Assembly (NCBI GenBank): GCA_003213855.1
Contig: QCMJ01000001.1
Location: 24,500 to 88,499, forward strand
Direction of reading: 5' to 3'
Length of the DNA: 64,000 bases
Source: Prochlorococcus sp. AG-418-O03
Lineage (GTDB): Bacteria > Cyanobacteriota > Cyanobacteriia > PCC-6307 > Cyanobiaceae
In this document: positions 1 through 7,708 of the stretch, in pieces
Layout of the letters: each line of letters starts with the position of its first letter
Position numbering within the stretch: the stretch's first letter is position 1
Translations under genes and position numbers: made by a program
The notes under the pieces: model-generated
Databases searched by the model: none
What the model saw: only the letters and a program-made list of their open reading frames with translations
What the model was told of the DNA's origin: nothing

Positions 1-302
1 AACCAAACTCAGTATTTCCTGGCAAAATCAGACTTTTAGGTGTATCGAGTTTAAATCTTACGAGTGTAGCGATGGGACAAACTTTCGGAGCAATAGAATC
101 AACGCCTAAGATATGGGATATTGCAGCAGCCTGGCTGCTATTAGAAGAACTCAATTGTTCTATAGAGTGGTTAGAAACAGATCCTTTAAATTTAGTTTCA
201 GGAGAAGACTTAAGCGATGTTAATTTTCCATTAATTGCTTGCAGATCTATTGAAAAATTTGAAATTTTAAAACCATGGGGCAATTTATTATTAGCAAAAT
301 AG
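1..302 (+). CDS. Inositol monophosphatase family protein, C-terminal part
   Basis: The reading frame is open from the left edge (codons starting at base 3) and stops at 300-302, so only the last 99 residues are seen. They match the C-terminal half of the IMPase/FBPase-like Mg-dependent sugar-phosphate phosphatases. The stretch IWDIAAAWLLLEE is the usual W-D-x-A-A motif with a metal-binding Asp, and a hydrophobic PLNLVSG strand follows. The ATG at 72 is internal and should not be taken as the start. The substrate (inositol phosphate, histidinol phosphate or PAP) cannot be told from this fragment. Confidence 0.75.
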   Translation, partial: PNSVFPGKIRLLGVSSLNLTSVAMGQTFGAIESTPKIWDIAAAWLLLEELNCSIEWLETDPLNLVSGEDLSDVNFPLIACRSIEKFEILKPWGNLLLAK

Positions 303-392
303 TTGCATCATAAATAAAAAATTGCTTGAAAAATGTCTTAATCAGATACAATAAAAATTAAGTAAATAAATAAATATTTGAAGAAAATTAAT

Positions 393-1307
393 ATGCAGAG
401 AAGTTCAACATGGATACTGAAAAGTTTATGGGGAGCTTGTGAGCGATGGAGCAAATCTGATTGTGTTGATTTAAGCGCTGCATTTGCATACTACACACTT
501 CAATCATTTTTTCCCATCCTTCTAATTTCTCTTTCAATAGCTTCATGGTTCCTAGGAAAACAAGAAGGATTAGATCAACAAATAATTGCCATTGCTGCTC
601 AGCTTTTACCTCCTTCAGTAGTTGAGTTAGTAGAGACAACATTATTTAATTTGATAGATCAAGGTTTTGGAGCAGGAATTCTTGGGGCTATGTTTTTACT
701 TTTTACAGCAGGAAATGCATATCTATCTCTTCAAAGAGGTTCGGATAGGCTTTGGGAGGACGAAATTCCTTCTAAAAAAGTTAATGCTGCTTGGAGAGTG
801 CAAGCTTCGAAGTTTCTCCGCAATAGAGTTGAAGCCTTTTTAATAGTATTCTTTATTGGTTTTTTAATGGTACTAGATCAAATTAGTGCAAATCTTAGGA
901 TGATCCCAAGTAACGTTTTAGAAAATCTTTCAAAATCTAATAATCTTATTTCTGATGTATTATTAAAGTTGCCTTTATTACAAGTTGGTCAGTTTGCAAT
1001 ACCACTAATTGGCTTTTCTTTAATGGCTCTTTTATTACAAGCACTTTTACCGAGTAGAAAAGTTCCATTGAAACCACTGTTACCTGGATCTTTTCTTATT
1101 GGAATTGGCCTAACCACTTTGAACCTAGCAGTAAGTAAAAGTATTCTCTCACTTGGAGTAAGATTTCAAGCATACGGTTTTATTGGAGGTTTTCTAGTAC
1201 TTACTTTGTGGGTATGGCTATTAGGAGTGATTTTATATTTTGGACAGTGTTGGAGTGTAGTAATTGCTAGTATGACCTTAGTAAATAAAAAAAGAAATTA
1301 TAGATAA
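393..1307 (+). CDS. YihY/BrkB-family inner membrane protein
   Basis: A protein of about 304 residues with roughly six hydrophobic segments. The early AAFAYYTLQSFFPILLISLS stretch and the later polar-then-hydrophobic pattern (GFSLMALLLQALLPSRKVPLKP, then ALGFxGGFLVLTLWVWL-like sequence) are typical of the YihY/UPF0761 (BrkB) family. The family was once annotated as ribonuclease BN, which is incorrect, and its true function is unknown. A TTG at 378 would add five residues; I prefer the ATG at 393. It is followed closely by the zinc-ribbon gene on the same strand. Confidence 0.8.
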   Translation: MQRSSTWILKSLWGACERWSKSDCVDLSAAFAYYTLQSFFPILLISLSIASWFLGKQEGLDQQIIAIAAQLLPPSVVELVETTLFNLIDQGFGAGILGAMFLLFTAGNAYLSLQRGSDRLWEDEIPSKKVNAAWRVQASKFLRNRVEAFLIVFFIGFLMVLDQISANLRMIPSNVLENLSKSNNLISDVLLKLPLLQVGQFAIPLIGFSLMALLLQALLPSRKVPLKPLLPGSFLIGIGLTTLNLAVSKSILSLGVRFQAYGFIGGFLVLTLWVWLLGVILYFGQCWSVVIASMTLVNKKRNYR

Positions 1308-1318
1308 GGATAACTAAG

Positions 1319-1660
1319 GTGAATTATTTTCTTAAAGCTAATAAAAATCTTCTTACCTACACATTAATAATACTTATAGTTATTCCAATTTTTGGATTTA
1401 ACTTTTTCATTAGCTTTGTTGGAAATATTCTACTTCTTTTATTTTTAATTCCTCTTCTATTATTAGCTTTAGTGTTTATGGGTTTTAACTCTTACAAATC
1501 TAAAATTAATACTTGTAGTAATTGTGGGACAATATCATTAGGTTTTAGTGAAACCTGCATGAATTGCGGTGCAGATTTAGAGAATATAAATAAGAAAAAT
1601 CAGTTAGATAATAAACCTAGTGAAAGCACCATTGACGTCAAAGCAGAAGAAATTAAGTGA
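1319..1660 (+). CDS. Small membrane protein with C-terminal zinc ribbon
   Basis: A 113-residue protein with a GTG start 11 bases after the BrkB-family gene, preceded by an AAGGA-like ribosome binding site. Residues about 12-55 form two hydrophobic segments. They are followed by four cysteines (C66, C69, C80, C83) in a CxxC-x10-CxxC arrangement, as in zinc-ribbon domains such as DZR. The tail is charged and probably disordered. I do not recognise a named family. The layout suggests a membrane-anchored metal-binding module facing the cytoplasm, possibly co-transcribed with the upstream gene. Confidence 0.65.
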   Translation: MNYFLKANKNLLTYTLIILIVIPIFGFNFFISFVGNILLLLFLIPLLLLALVFMGFNSYKSKINTCSNCGTISLGFSETCMNCGADLENINKKNQLDNKPSESTIDVKAEEIK

Positions 1661-1664
1661 AATA

Positions 1665-1811
1665 CTAACCTATTCCAATTTGTCGAAGAATACTTTGTCC
1701 AGTAATTAATTCAGTACCAAGTCCAATCAAAATACCCATCATTGCCATACGGCCATTCCAAGTTTCTGCAAAATTTACAAAGCCAAATCTTGGTTGATTG
1801 TCTTTAATCAT
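1665..1811 (-). CDS. hli: High-light-inducible protein (Hlip)
   Basis: A 48-residue one-helix protein. The core ETWNGRMAMMGILIGLGTEL carries the chlorophyll-binding ExxNGRxAMxG motif of the light-harvesting-like superfamily, and the ITGQ that follows is typical of cyanobacterial Hlips. These thylakoid proteins bind chlorophyll and carotenoid and protect photosystem II intermediates under high light. It converges with the zinc-ribbon gene, leaving a four-base gap. Hlips are multicopy in high-light Prochlorococcus, and a second one lies at 29837-30112. Confidence 0.9.
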   Translation of the reverse strand: MIKDNQPRFGFVNFAETWNGRMAMMGILIGLGTELITGQSILRQIGIG

Positions 1812-1880
1812 AATTAACTAAATTATATATCAGAATATTTTAACGTTTTAAGGAAGATTTTATGAAAAATAATAAATTAT

Positions 1881-2264
1881 TTATTTAACATGTCTTACAC
1901 CATCAACAGGTCGATACTCATCTCCAGTTAATTCCTCATATACAATGGCTGGCAATCCTGTATCAAACATTGTTTGTAATGCTTCTTTTAACATAGGATT
2001 CCAACCTCCAGTACTAACTTTTCCATGTCTTACAGTCCAGTCCCAAGTCCCTTGAAGATCTCTGGGGAGTCTACCTTCTCTATCTCTTCGCGCGACTAAG
2101 TCTAAAGATTCAACTATACCAACAATAACTGGATTTTTACCGTAAGAAGGAGTAAGGCTTAGTTCAAGTCTCACTGGATCTTCTTTAACCATTTTCAAAC
2201 GAAACCTTGGTGGCAATTTGAGAGATCTTATTACCGCTGAAACGATTTTTGTTCTTAATTCCAA
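1881..2264 (-). CDS. Conserved hypothetical protein, 127 residues
   Basis: A soluble, basic protein beginning MELRTKIVSAVIRSLKLPP, with no signal peptide or membrane segment. It has a conserved-looking core with many charged and tryptophan residues (DLQGTWDWTVRHGKVSTGGW). I cannot assign a family with confidence. The gene is on the minus strand, 24 bases downstream of the DUF2973-like gene, so the two may be one transcript. Codon use looks like the surroundings. Confidence 0.6.
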   Translation of the reverse strand: MELRTKIVSAVIRSLKLPPRFRLKMVKEDPVRLELSLTPSYGKNPVIVGIVESLDLVARRDREGRLPRDLQGTWDWTVRHGKVSTGGWNPMLKEALQTMFDTGLPAIVYEELTGDEYRPVDGVRHVK

Positions 2265-2288
2265 TTTTTTACCTTAGATATATTTTGA

Positions 2289-2552
2289 TTAATCAGTAGT
2301 TGAACCTTTTTCTTCTAATGTAGAGTCATTATCATTCGAAAATCTTACTGTTAATAGCTCCTCTTCTGTTATGTTACCTGATTTATCTAAAAGTTCTGGA
2401 TGTATTGTGTACTTTTTTTGTTTAAAACTGGAAGTACTTAAACTTTTATTTTTATTATCGGATATACCCCAGCCATTAGACATTACTTTAAAAGCTTTCC
2501 ACACTAAATAAGTTAAGGCCGCAGAATATATAATTGGAAATAGAATAGTCAT
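2289..2552 (-). CDS. DUF2973-like small membrane protein
   Basis: An 87-residue protein with one N-terminal hydrophobic segment (residues 3-22) and a soluble tail. The tail contains HPELLDKSGNITEEELLTVRF, which resembles the HPExLD...G...LLxxR block that I recall from the cyanobacteria-specific DUF2973 family. Function is unknown. It is probably anchored in the membrane with the tail in the cytoplasm. It is transcribed on the minus strand, ahead of the 127-residue hypothetical. Confidence 0.6.
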   Translation of the reverse strand: MTILFPIIYSAALTYLVWKAFKVMSNGWGISDNKNKSLSTSSFKQKKYTIHPELLDKSGNITEEELLTVRFSNDNDSTLEEKGSTTD

Positions 2553-2723
2553 TTAACTTATAAATTAATTGTATATGTTTAATATCATAGCCCGAAAAAA
2601 AGAAATTTAGCTATTTTCAGTCACTAAATTATTCTCTAGATTCAATTAATTAAATTACTAGTTATATTTAAATTACATTCATATGGTGAATTAAATCTCT
2701 CGAAGAACATAAGAAAATCAAAA

Positions 2724-3845
2724 TTGAAAAGATACATCCAAAAGCTACTACTAATCGTCTCATTAATTCCAGTTGGCATTACATATCCTGCAAAAGTAAT
2801 ATCCCAACCATTAAGCAAACCAAAAATTAATGAAGTAAATTTATTTTCAAACAAATCTTTCATAACTAAAGCTGTAGAAAGAACTGGTGCAGCTGTGGTG
2901 ACAATTGATACTCAAAGATATGTTAAAAAAAGAAATTTTCCAAGAAATTCTCAACTATTTTTAGACCCATATTTTGAAAGATTTTTTGGATTAGATTCGC
3001 CTAAAGAAAATCGACCAAGGATAGAGCAAAACCAAGGCAGTGGATTTATATTTGCAGATGGACTTGTAATGACCAATGCTCATGTAGTGAATGGATCAGA
3101 TAAAGTAATTGTTGGTTTAACCAATGGCAAAAAATTAAACGCTAAACTGATTGGTCAAGACTATTTTACTGATTTAGCTGTGCTAAAGATTGAAGGGAAA
3201 GGGCCTTGGCCAAAAGCAAAATTGGGCGATTCTGCAAAGATTAAAGTTGGTGATTGGGCTATAGCAGTTGGAAATCCATTCGGACTGGAAAACACAGTTA
3301 CGCTTGGTATTATTAGTAATCTAAATAGAAACGTAAATCAATTAGGAATATATGATAAAAAACTTGAACTGATACAAACAGACGCTGCTATTAATCCTGG
3401 CAATTCTGGCGGTCCACTGTTGAATAGCGATGGAGAAGTAATTGGTATTAATACATTGATAAGATCAGGCCCAGGAGCGGGCTTGAGTTTCGCAATCCCA
3501 ATTAATAAAGCTAAGGAAATTGCCTATCAACTTTTAAAAAATGGGAAAGTAATACATCCTATGATTGGAATTAGCCTAGTAGAAGAAAGTATTTCTGGGA
3601 GAAAAAATAATCTCGTAAAAGTTGGATATGTAGTACCCAACAGTCCAGCTGAAAAAAGTGGAATCAAGATAGATGATATTTTAATTAAAATAGGCAATAA
3701 AGATATTGAAACCGCATCAGATGTAATAGAACTAATTAGTAAAAATGGTACCAAAAAACAAATAAATATATTATTGAATCGTAAAAATAAATTTATTAAT
3801 TTAAAAGTAATACCAACTGATATTACTAATCTACAAAATAACTAA
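2724..3845 (+). CDS. HtrA/Deg-family serine protease
   Basis: A 373-residue trypsin-like protease of the Deg/HtrA family, which degrades or refolds damaged proteins in the periplasm or thylakoid lumen. The N-terminus has a basic then hydrophobic signal sequence (KRYIQKLLLIVSLIPVG). The catalytic triad is visible: H120 in TNAHVV, D150 in FTDLAVLKI and S228 in NPGNSGGPLL. A single PDZ domain fills residues about 275-365. The start is a TTG, since no in-frame ATG lies nearby upstream. Cyanobacteria carry several paralogues (HtrA, HhoA, HhoB) and I cannot say which this is. Confidence 0.9.
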   Translation: MKRYIQKLLLIVSLIPVGITYPAKVISQPLSKPKINEVNLFSNKSFITKAVERTGAAVVTIDTQRYVKKRNFPRNSQLFLDPYFERFFGLDSPKENRPRIEQNQGSGFIFADGLVMTNAHVVNGSDKVIVGLTNGKKLNAKLIGQDYFTDLAVLKIEGKGPWPKAKLGDSAKIKVGDWAIAVGNPFGLENTVTLGIISNLNRNVNQLGIYDKKLELIQTDAAINPGNSGGPLLNSDGEVIGINTLIRSGPGAGLSFAIPINKAKEIAYQLLKNGKVIHPMIGISLVEESISGRKNNLVKVGYVVPNSPAEKSGIKIDDILIKIGNKDIETASDVIELISKNGTKKQINILLNRKNKFINLKVIPTDITNLQNN

Positions 3846-3850
3846 AAAAT

Positions 3851-3994
3851 TTAATTGTCATTCCGTTTAAGTATTTCCACACATCTAGAAATACATCTAC
3901 CATCCCTTATATCGCAGGAAGTAATGCATTCAAAATAACTTTCAATAGGATCAGAAATTTGAAAATTTTTTTCTTGAAAGTCGTAATTTTTCAT
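3851..3994 (-). CDS. Small twin-CX3C protein, 47 residues
   Basis: An ATG-to-TAA frame encoding a protein with ordered composition. It contains YFECITSC and GRCISRC, giving C23-x3-C27-x6-C34-x3-C38. This pattern suits a small helical hairpin closed by two disulfides or binding a metal. I recall similar short proteins in marine Synechococcus and Prochlorococcus, but no named function. It converges with the HtrA gene, with its stop 5 bases away. There is no signal peptide, so it is likely cytoplasmic. Confidence 0.6.
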   Translation of the reverse strand: MKNYDFQEKNFQISDPIESYFECITSCDIRDGRCISRCVEILKRNDN

Positions 3995-4104
3995 TTAAAT
4001 TATTAAAACCTATTTTTGTATTTTCAGATTAATCAAGGAAGGTAAACTATGTAAAGATAAATGAGTGATCTTACTTAGCCAATTGTAAATTTTATTAAAA
4101 GTAA

Positions 4105-5730
4105 TCAAATTTTTTGGCTTTGAGTTTTTTCTAAAAAATATTCGTAATTACCATCATATGAAAATAACTTTGAATCTTTAATTTCAATAATTCTATTTGC
4201 AACCTTTGAAATAAAATAACGATCATGAGAAATGATTAATAATGAACCTTTATAATTTTTAATTGCTAATTCTAAGTTTTCCTTAGATTGCAGATCCAAA
4301 TGATTAGTTGGTTCATCCAAAAGAAGGAAATTACTAGGATTAATAATCATGAGCGCCAATGCTAATCTTGCCTTTTCTCCCCCACTGAGTTGTTTAATAT
4401 ATTTAAAAACAGTTTCATTTTGAAAGCCAAAACCCCCTAAAAATGTTCTAACTTTTTTTTGGGACCATTCTGGAGACTTATTACATATTAAATCAATAAC
4501 CCTTTCTTCAAGTGAAAGTGCTTCAGCCTGATTCTGTTCATAATAACTAGTAATTATATTATGTTTACCAAGATTAATTTCTCCAATTTCAGGAGATATT
4601 TTTTTCATAATTATTTTAAGCAATGTAGATTTGCCGCATCCATTAGGTCCCAATATCGCTATTTTCTCCCCAGAAGAAATCTTTAAATTAATATCTAAAA
4701 AAAGAATTTTATCCTCGAAACTATGAGACAAATTTTTGATATTTAGAACTAATTTTCCTGAGCGAGGGCACTCTGGAAAATTAAAAACAGGACTTTTTGA
4801 TTTTGCTGTGGGAGCCTCAATTTTAGAAATCTTTTTTAATTGTTTTTCTCTACTCTTTGCTTGAGAACTTCTAGTTGCACTAGCTCTAAATCTATCTATA
4901 TACCTCTTCTGTAACTCAATTTCTTTTTGTTGTATTTGATATGCTTTATTTTGCGATTCTTCATTCAAAGATTTCTGTTCGACAAAAAAAGAATAGTTCC
5001 CATTATATGTTTCAGATGTTCCTCTATCTACAAAAATTATTTTTTTACATAATTTATCTAAGAAATATCTATCATGGCTTATTATTATAACTGCAATTTT
5101 AAGAGATGATAGATATTCCTCCAACCAAAAAATAGTTTCTAAATCTAAATGATTGGTTGGTTCATCCAGTAAGAGTAAATCGGGTTTTTGTAAGATTATT
5201 TTTCCAAGTGCAACTTTCATCTGCCAACCACCTGAGAAATTGCCAACTAATTTATCAGCATCTTCTAAAGAAAAGCCTAATTTTGGTAATATTTTTTCAA
5301 CATCAGATTGCATTTTATAGCCACCTAAAGCTTCAAATTTTGCTTGATATTTTGCGAGTTTATTTACAAAAATTTCAAGTTCATCGGAATTTTTTTTTAT
5401 ATCCAACGATTTCATTTTATTCTCAATTTCTAAAAGTTTAATGGCAACAATTTGTATATCTTTAAAAGAACTTTCTAATTCCTGTCTCACTGAAAAATTC
5501 AAATTACAATCAAACTCTTGCTGTAAATGGGCAATTTTAGGATTTCCCTCTTTGATGATCGTTCCACTTGTTTGCTCTTCCTCTCCAATTAAAATCTTAA
5601 ATTGGGTTGATTTACCTGCACCATTAGAACCAACTAAGCCAACTTTTTCTCCTTTCTTAATCTCCCAACTAATATTTTTTAAAACAACATCTGTAGAATA
5701 AATTTTGCTTACACTTTCAAATCTAATCAC
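4105..5730 (-). CDS. ABC-F family ATPase
   Basis: A 541-residue protein with two ABC ATPase domains in tandem and no membrane segments, as in ABC-F proteins that act on ribosomes. Domain 1 has the Walker A motif GSNGAGKST and signature NFSGGWQMK. Domain 2 has GPNGCGKST and LSGGEKARLAL. LLLDEPTNHLDL occurs twice as Walker B. A charged, helical interdomain linker (about residues 250-330) corresponds to the arm that reaches the ribosomal P/E site. Which subgroup it belongs to (Uup, EttA or YkpA-like) is not resolved. Confidence 0.9.
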   Translation of the reverse strand: MIRFESVSKIYSTDVVLKNISWEIKKGEKVGLVGSNGAGKSTQFKILIGEEEQTSGTIIKEGNPKIAHLQQEFDCNLNFSVRQELESSFKDIQIVAIKLLEIENKMKSLDIKKNSDELEIFVNKLAKYQAKFEALGGYKMQSDVEKILPKLGFSLEDADKLVGNFSGGWQMKVALGKIILQKPDLLLLDEPTNHLDLETIFWLEEYLSSLKIAVIIISHDRYFLDKLCKKIIFVDRGTSETYNGNYSFFVEQKSLNEESQNKAYQIQQKEIELQKRYIDRFRASATRSSQAKSREKQLKKISKIEAPTAKSKSPVFNFPECPRSGKLVLNIKNLSHSFEDKILFLDINLKISSGEKIAILGPNGCGKSTLLKIIMKKISPEIGEINLGKHNIITSYYEQNQAEALSLEERVIDLICNKSPEWSQKKVRTFLGGFGFQNETVFKYIKQLSGGEKARLALALMIINPSNFLLLDEPTNHLDLQSKENLELAIKNYKGSLLIISHDRYFISKVANRIIEIKDSKLFSYDGNYEYFLEKTQSQKI

Positions 5731-5802
5731 TGTTTTAAAAATAGAATTTACAAAATCTGTGGCTTATTTACTAAAAAATATTTTGTGGAATAAAATTAAA
5801 TC

Positions 5803-5979
5803 ATGAAAAGAATAGAACAAATTGTAGTGATTTTCATAGCTGCAGCTCTTGCAATTCCAAGTTATTGGTTTTTTTGGACTTTAGCTGGTGGAGGTGGCTA
5901 CAACAAAAGAATAAAACCTATTCCTAGTCCAGATAATAATTATTCAAAACCTTTTCCTAAAGACCTCCTCGTGCCTTGA
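5803..5979 (+). CDS. Small single-pass membrane protein, 58 residues
   Basis: ATG to TGA, beginning MKRIEQIVVIFIAAALAIP. A strong N-terminal membrane segment (residues 6-28) ends in SYWFFWTLAGGGGYN. A short proline-rich tail (KPIPSPDNN) follows. The gene is divergent from the ABC-F ATPase. Its last 23 bases overlap, in antisense, the 3' end of the Nif11-like gene at 5957-6187. The clean composition and good start support a real gene. I do not recognise a function, though the size would suit a subunit of a membrane complex. Confidence 0.6.
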   Translation: MKRIEQIVVIFIAAALAIPSYWFFWTLAGGGGYNKRIKPIPSPDNNYSKPFPKDLLVP

Positions 5980-6187
5980 TTAACCACATTTTAGTTGCCT
6001 CATCATCAATAGTACTCAAATATTCAATAACCTCTTCTTTAGTCACAGAAATATTCAACTCGTTACCAATATCGCATATTTTATCTAAGGCTTTTTTGGG
6101 ATTTGTTAAGGCTGTCATAAAAAGACTTTGTTTCTTTTTGGAATCGTTGGCTATTAACTTATAGAGCTTTTCAGCATTACTGGTCAT
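5957..6187 (-). CDS. Nif11-like small protein, 76 residues
   Basis: A helical 76-residue protein. The pattern AEKLYKLIAND...LFMTALTNPKKALDKICDIGNELNISVTKEEV resembles the Nif11 domain (alternating helices, NP..AL..I...G, then a VT-type third helix). That domain occurs in nitrogen-fixation-linked proteins and in leader regions of NHLP/prochlorosin-type precursors. It ends in KARGGL with almost nothing after the GG, so it is not an obvious peptide precursor. No lanthipeptide synthetase or exporter is adjacent. The family assignment is by eye. Confidence 0.55.
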   Translation of the reverse strand: MTSNAEKLYKLIANDSKKKQSLFMTALTNPKKALDKICDIGNELNISVTKEEVIEYLSTIDDEATKMWLIKARGGL

Positions 6188-6221
6188 GTTTTTAAAATCT
6201 ATTTATTAATAGATTATTACT

Positions 6222-6560
6222 TCAAGCTACATTTTGTTCATTATATTTATTATTAGATAAATCATTATCCACATCTTTAATCTCTTTCGCAGAGGCATCT
6301 GCCATACTTCTTGCGTCTAAACATAAAACTTTTCTTAGTTTCGCAAAGTTAGCTGCGTGAGATTTTCTACCATCTTTTTGAGCATAATACTCAGACTGCT
6401 GAAGAATATGGTGTAGATGAGTTAACAAATATGGACTAATTACAGCTGATACCAAAACGTCACTATTTTCATTATCGTGAGAATCAGAATTGACTAATCT
6501 TTTTTTCGGTTTATCAATTACCGACCTTTTAGGAGAATCAATTTTTCTTGAATTTTTCAT
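6222..6560 (-). CDS. Conserved hypothetical protein, about 112 residues
   Basis: A soluble protein with a basic, low-complexity N-terminus followed by an ordered core (VISPYLLTHLHHILQQSEYYAQKDGRKSHAANFAKLRKVL). I prefer the ATG at 6560 (MKNSRKID), because the upstream ATG at 6575 adds only MFYCP. It is divergent from the ribbon-helix-helix gene at 6677. The roughly 115-base gap between them must hold both promoters. I do not recognise the family, and no catalytic motif is visible. Confidence 0.55.
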   Translation of the reverse strand: MKNSRKIDSPKRSVIDKPKKRLVNSDSHDNENSDVLVSAVISPYLLTHLHHILQQSEYYAQKDGRKSHAANFAKLRKVLCLDARSMADASAKEIKDVDNDLSNNKYNEQNVA

Positions 6561-6676
6561 GGGACAATAAAACAATTAATTGATACGGACATAAATCCCT
6601 TACTAATAATATACACAAAGATACTATCCTTGACTAACTGTGTATACTAATAAGTAACAGTTATCAACTTTGACTC

Positions 6677-6979
6677 ATGGCTACCCGCCAAAACTCAACT
6701 AATGGGAAGCCTAAATCCCCCAGAATTCAAGTAGTTCTTCCAGAATTAATATGTGAACAATTAACTATTTTGGCCGATAATGAATCTAGGACAATAAGTA
6801 ATATGGCAAAGGTGTTAATACAAGAGGGTATAAAAAAATATTTCGAAAAAGAAAGTAAATCTCCTGTTTCAGAACATAATTTAAATACTGATAAATTTAG
6901 AGATGAACTTGAAAAACAAAGCGTCAGAAGATTAAAAAGAGCTCCTCAAAGGATTAGATACTATAAAAAAGCTGATTAA
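6677..6979 (+). CDS. Ribbon-helix-helix (CopG/Arc-like) DNA-binding protein
   Basis: A 100-residue protein. Residues about 14-54 (PRIQVVLPELICEQLTILAD, then SRTISNMAKVLIQEGIKKYF) fit the ribbon-helix-helix fold: a short beta strand followed by two helices, which dimerises and contacts DNA through the strand. A basic C-terminal tail (RRLKRAPQRIRYYKK) follows. No toxin gene is adjacent, so an antitoxin role is not supported. It is divergently transcribed from the gene at 6222-6560 and might regulate the shared intergenic region. Confidence 0.75.
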   Translation: MATRQNSTNGKPKSPRIQVVLPELICEQLTILADNESRTISNMAKVLIQEGIKKYFEKESKSPVSEHNLNTDKFRDELEKQSVRRLKRAPQRIRYYKKAD

Positions 6980-6985
6980 AAATAA

Positions 6986-7690
6986 TTAATTTTGAGGCAA
7001 TTTCTGTAAATCTACAGTTTTACCCATGACTACCAAAATATTTCCTCTTTCCAAAATATATTTTGCTGGAGGATTAACTGTTAACTCTTCAGCAGGTCCT
7101 GCAGCAAGAACATTTACTAAATAATTTTTCCTCAAATTTAAATCTCTTAAAGATCTTCCAATAAATTCCTCTGGAACAGTTATTTCATCTATACCAGTTT
7201 GATTATCTAGTTCCAATCTTTCGATTAGGTTTGGTCTTACTAGTTCTAACCCTAATCTTTCTCCTTGCATCCTAGATGGGAAAACAACTTTATCTGCACC
7301 TACTCTTTTTAACATTTTTTCGTGCAAGTCACTGGTAGCTCTCGCTATTACTCTTTTCACTTTGCTACCTTCACTATCCTTAGCAATAAGAGTTGTAGTT
7401 ATACTTGCTTCAATAGGTTCACTAATACCGACTACAACAGTATTCATTTCAAGTATTCCCGATTCCTTCATAGACTCTTCATCAGTACAATCTACAACTC
7501 TCGCTTCTATCGAAGGTTCTAATTGCCTTAAATCATCAATAGCTTTTTCCGAATAATCTGCAGCCAAAACATCTGCACCATTACTAATAAGTTCTCTGCA
7601 AACTGCGGTTCCAAATCTTCCAACGCCGACAACTGCAAAAGTGAGTGCTTCATTTTCTCTCTTTTGAGACCACTGCCACCAATCAGCCAT
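6986..7690 (-). CDS. ktrA: KtrA/TrkA-type K+ uptake regulatory subunit
   Basis: A 234-residue cytoplasmic RCK protein. The Rossmann motif VVGVGRFGTAVCREL near residue 20 binds nucleotide, acidic residues end the second strand (LAADYSE), and a C-terminal RCK_C (TrkA-C) domain covers residues about 155-230. These proteins form an octameric ring that gates the membrane partner KtrB. The gene lies 18 bases downstream of ktrB on the same strand, so the pair is an operon. It converges with the ribbon-helix-helix gene. Confidence 0.9.
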   Translation of the reverse strand: MADWWQWSQKRENEALTFAVVGVGRFGTAVCRELISNGADVLAADYSEKAIDDLRQLEPSIEARVVDCTDEESMKESGILEMNTVVVGISEPIEASITTTLIAKDSEGSKVKRVIARATSDLHEKMLKRVGADKVVFPSRMQGERLGLELVRPNLIERLELDNQTGIDEITVPEEFIGRSLRDLNLRKNYLVNVLAAGPAEELTVNPPAKYILERGNILVVMGKTVDLQKLPQN

Positions 7691-7708
7691 AATAAAACTC
7701 AGTCAATT

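Noticed and set aside
3527..3754. Antisense open frame within the HtrA gene
   Set aside because: It is the shadow of a well-supported gene with intact catalytic residues; the translated product is low in complexity and has no start signal.
6677..6979. Antitoxin of a toxin-antitoxin pair
   Set aside because: It is a ribbon-helix-helix protein, but no small toxin gene overlaps or adjoins it on the same strand; the next gene is the convergent ktrA.
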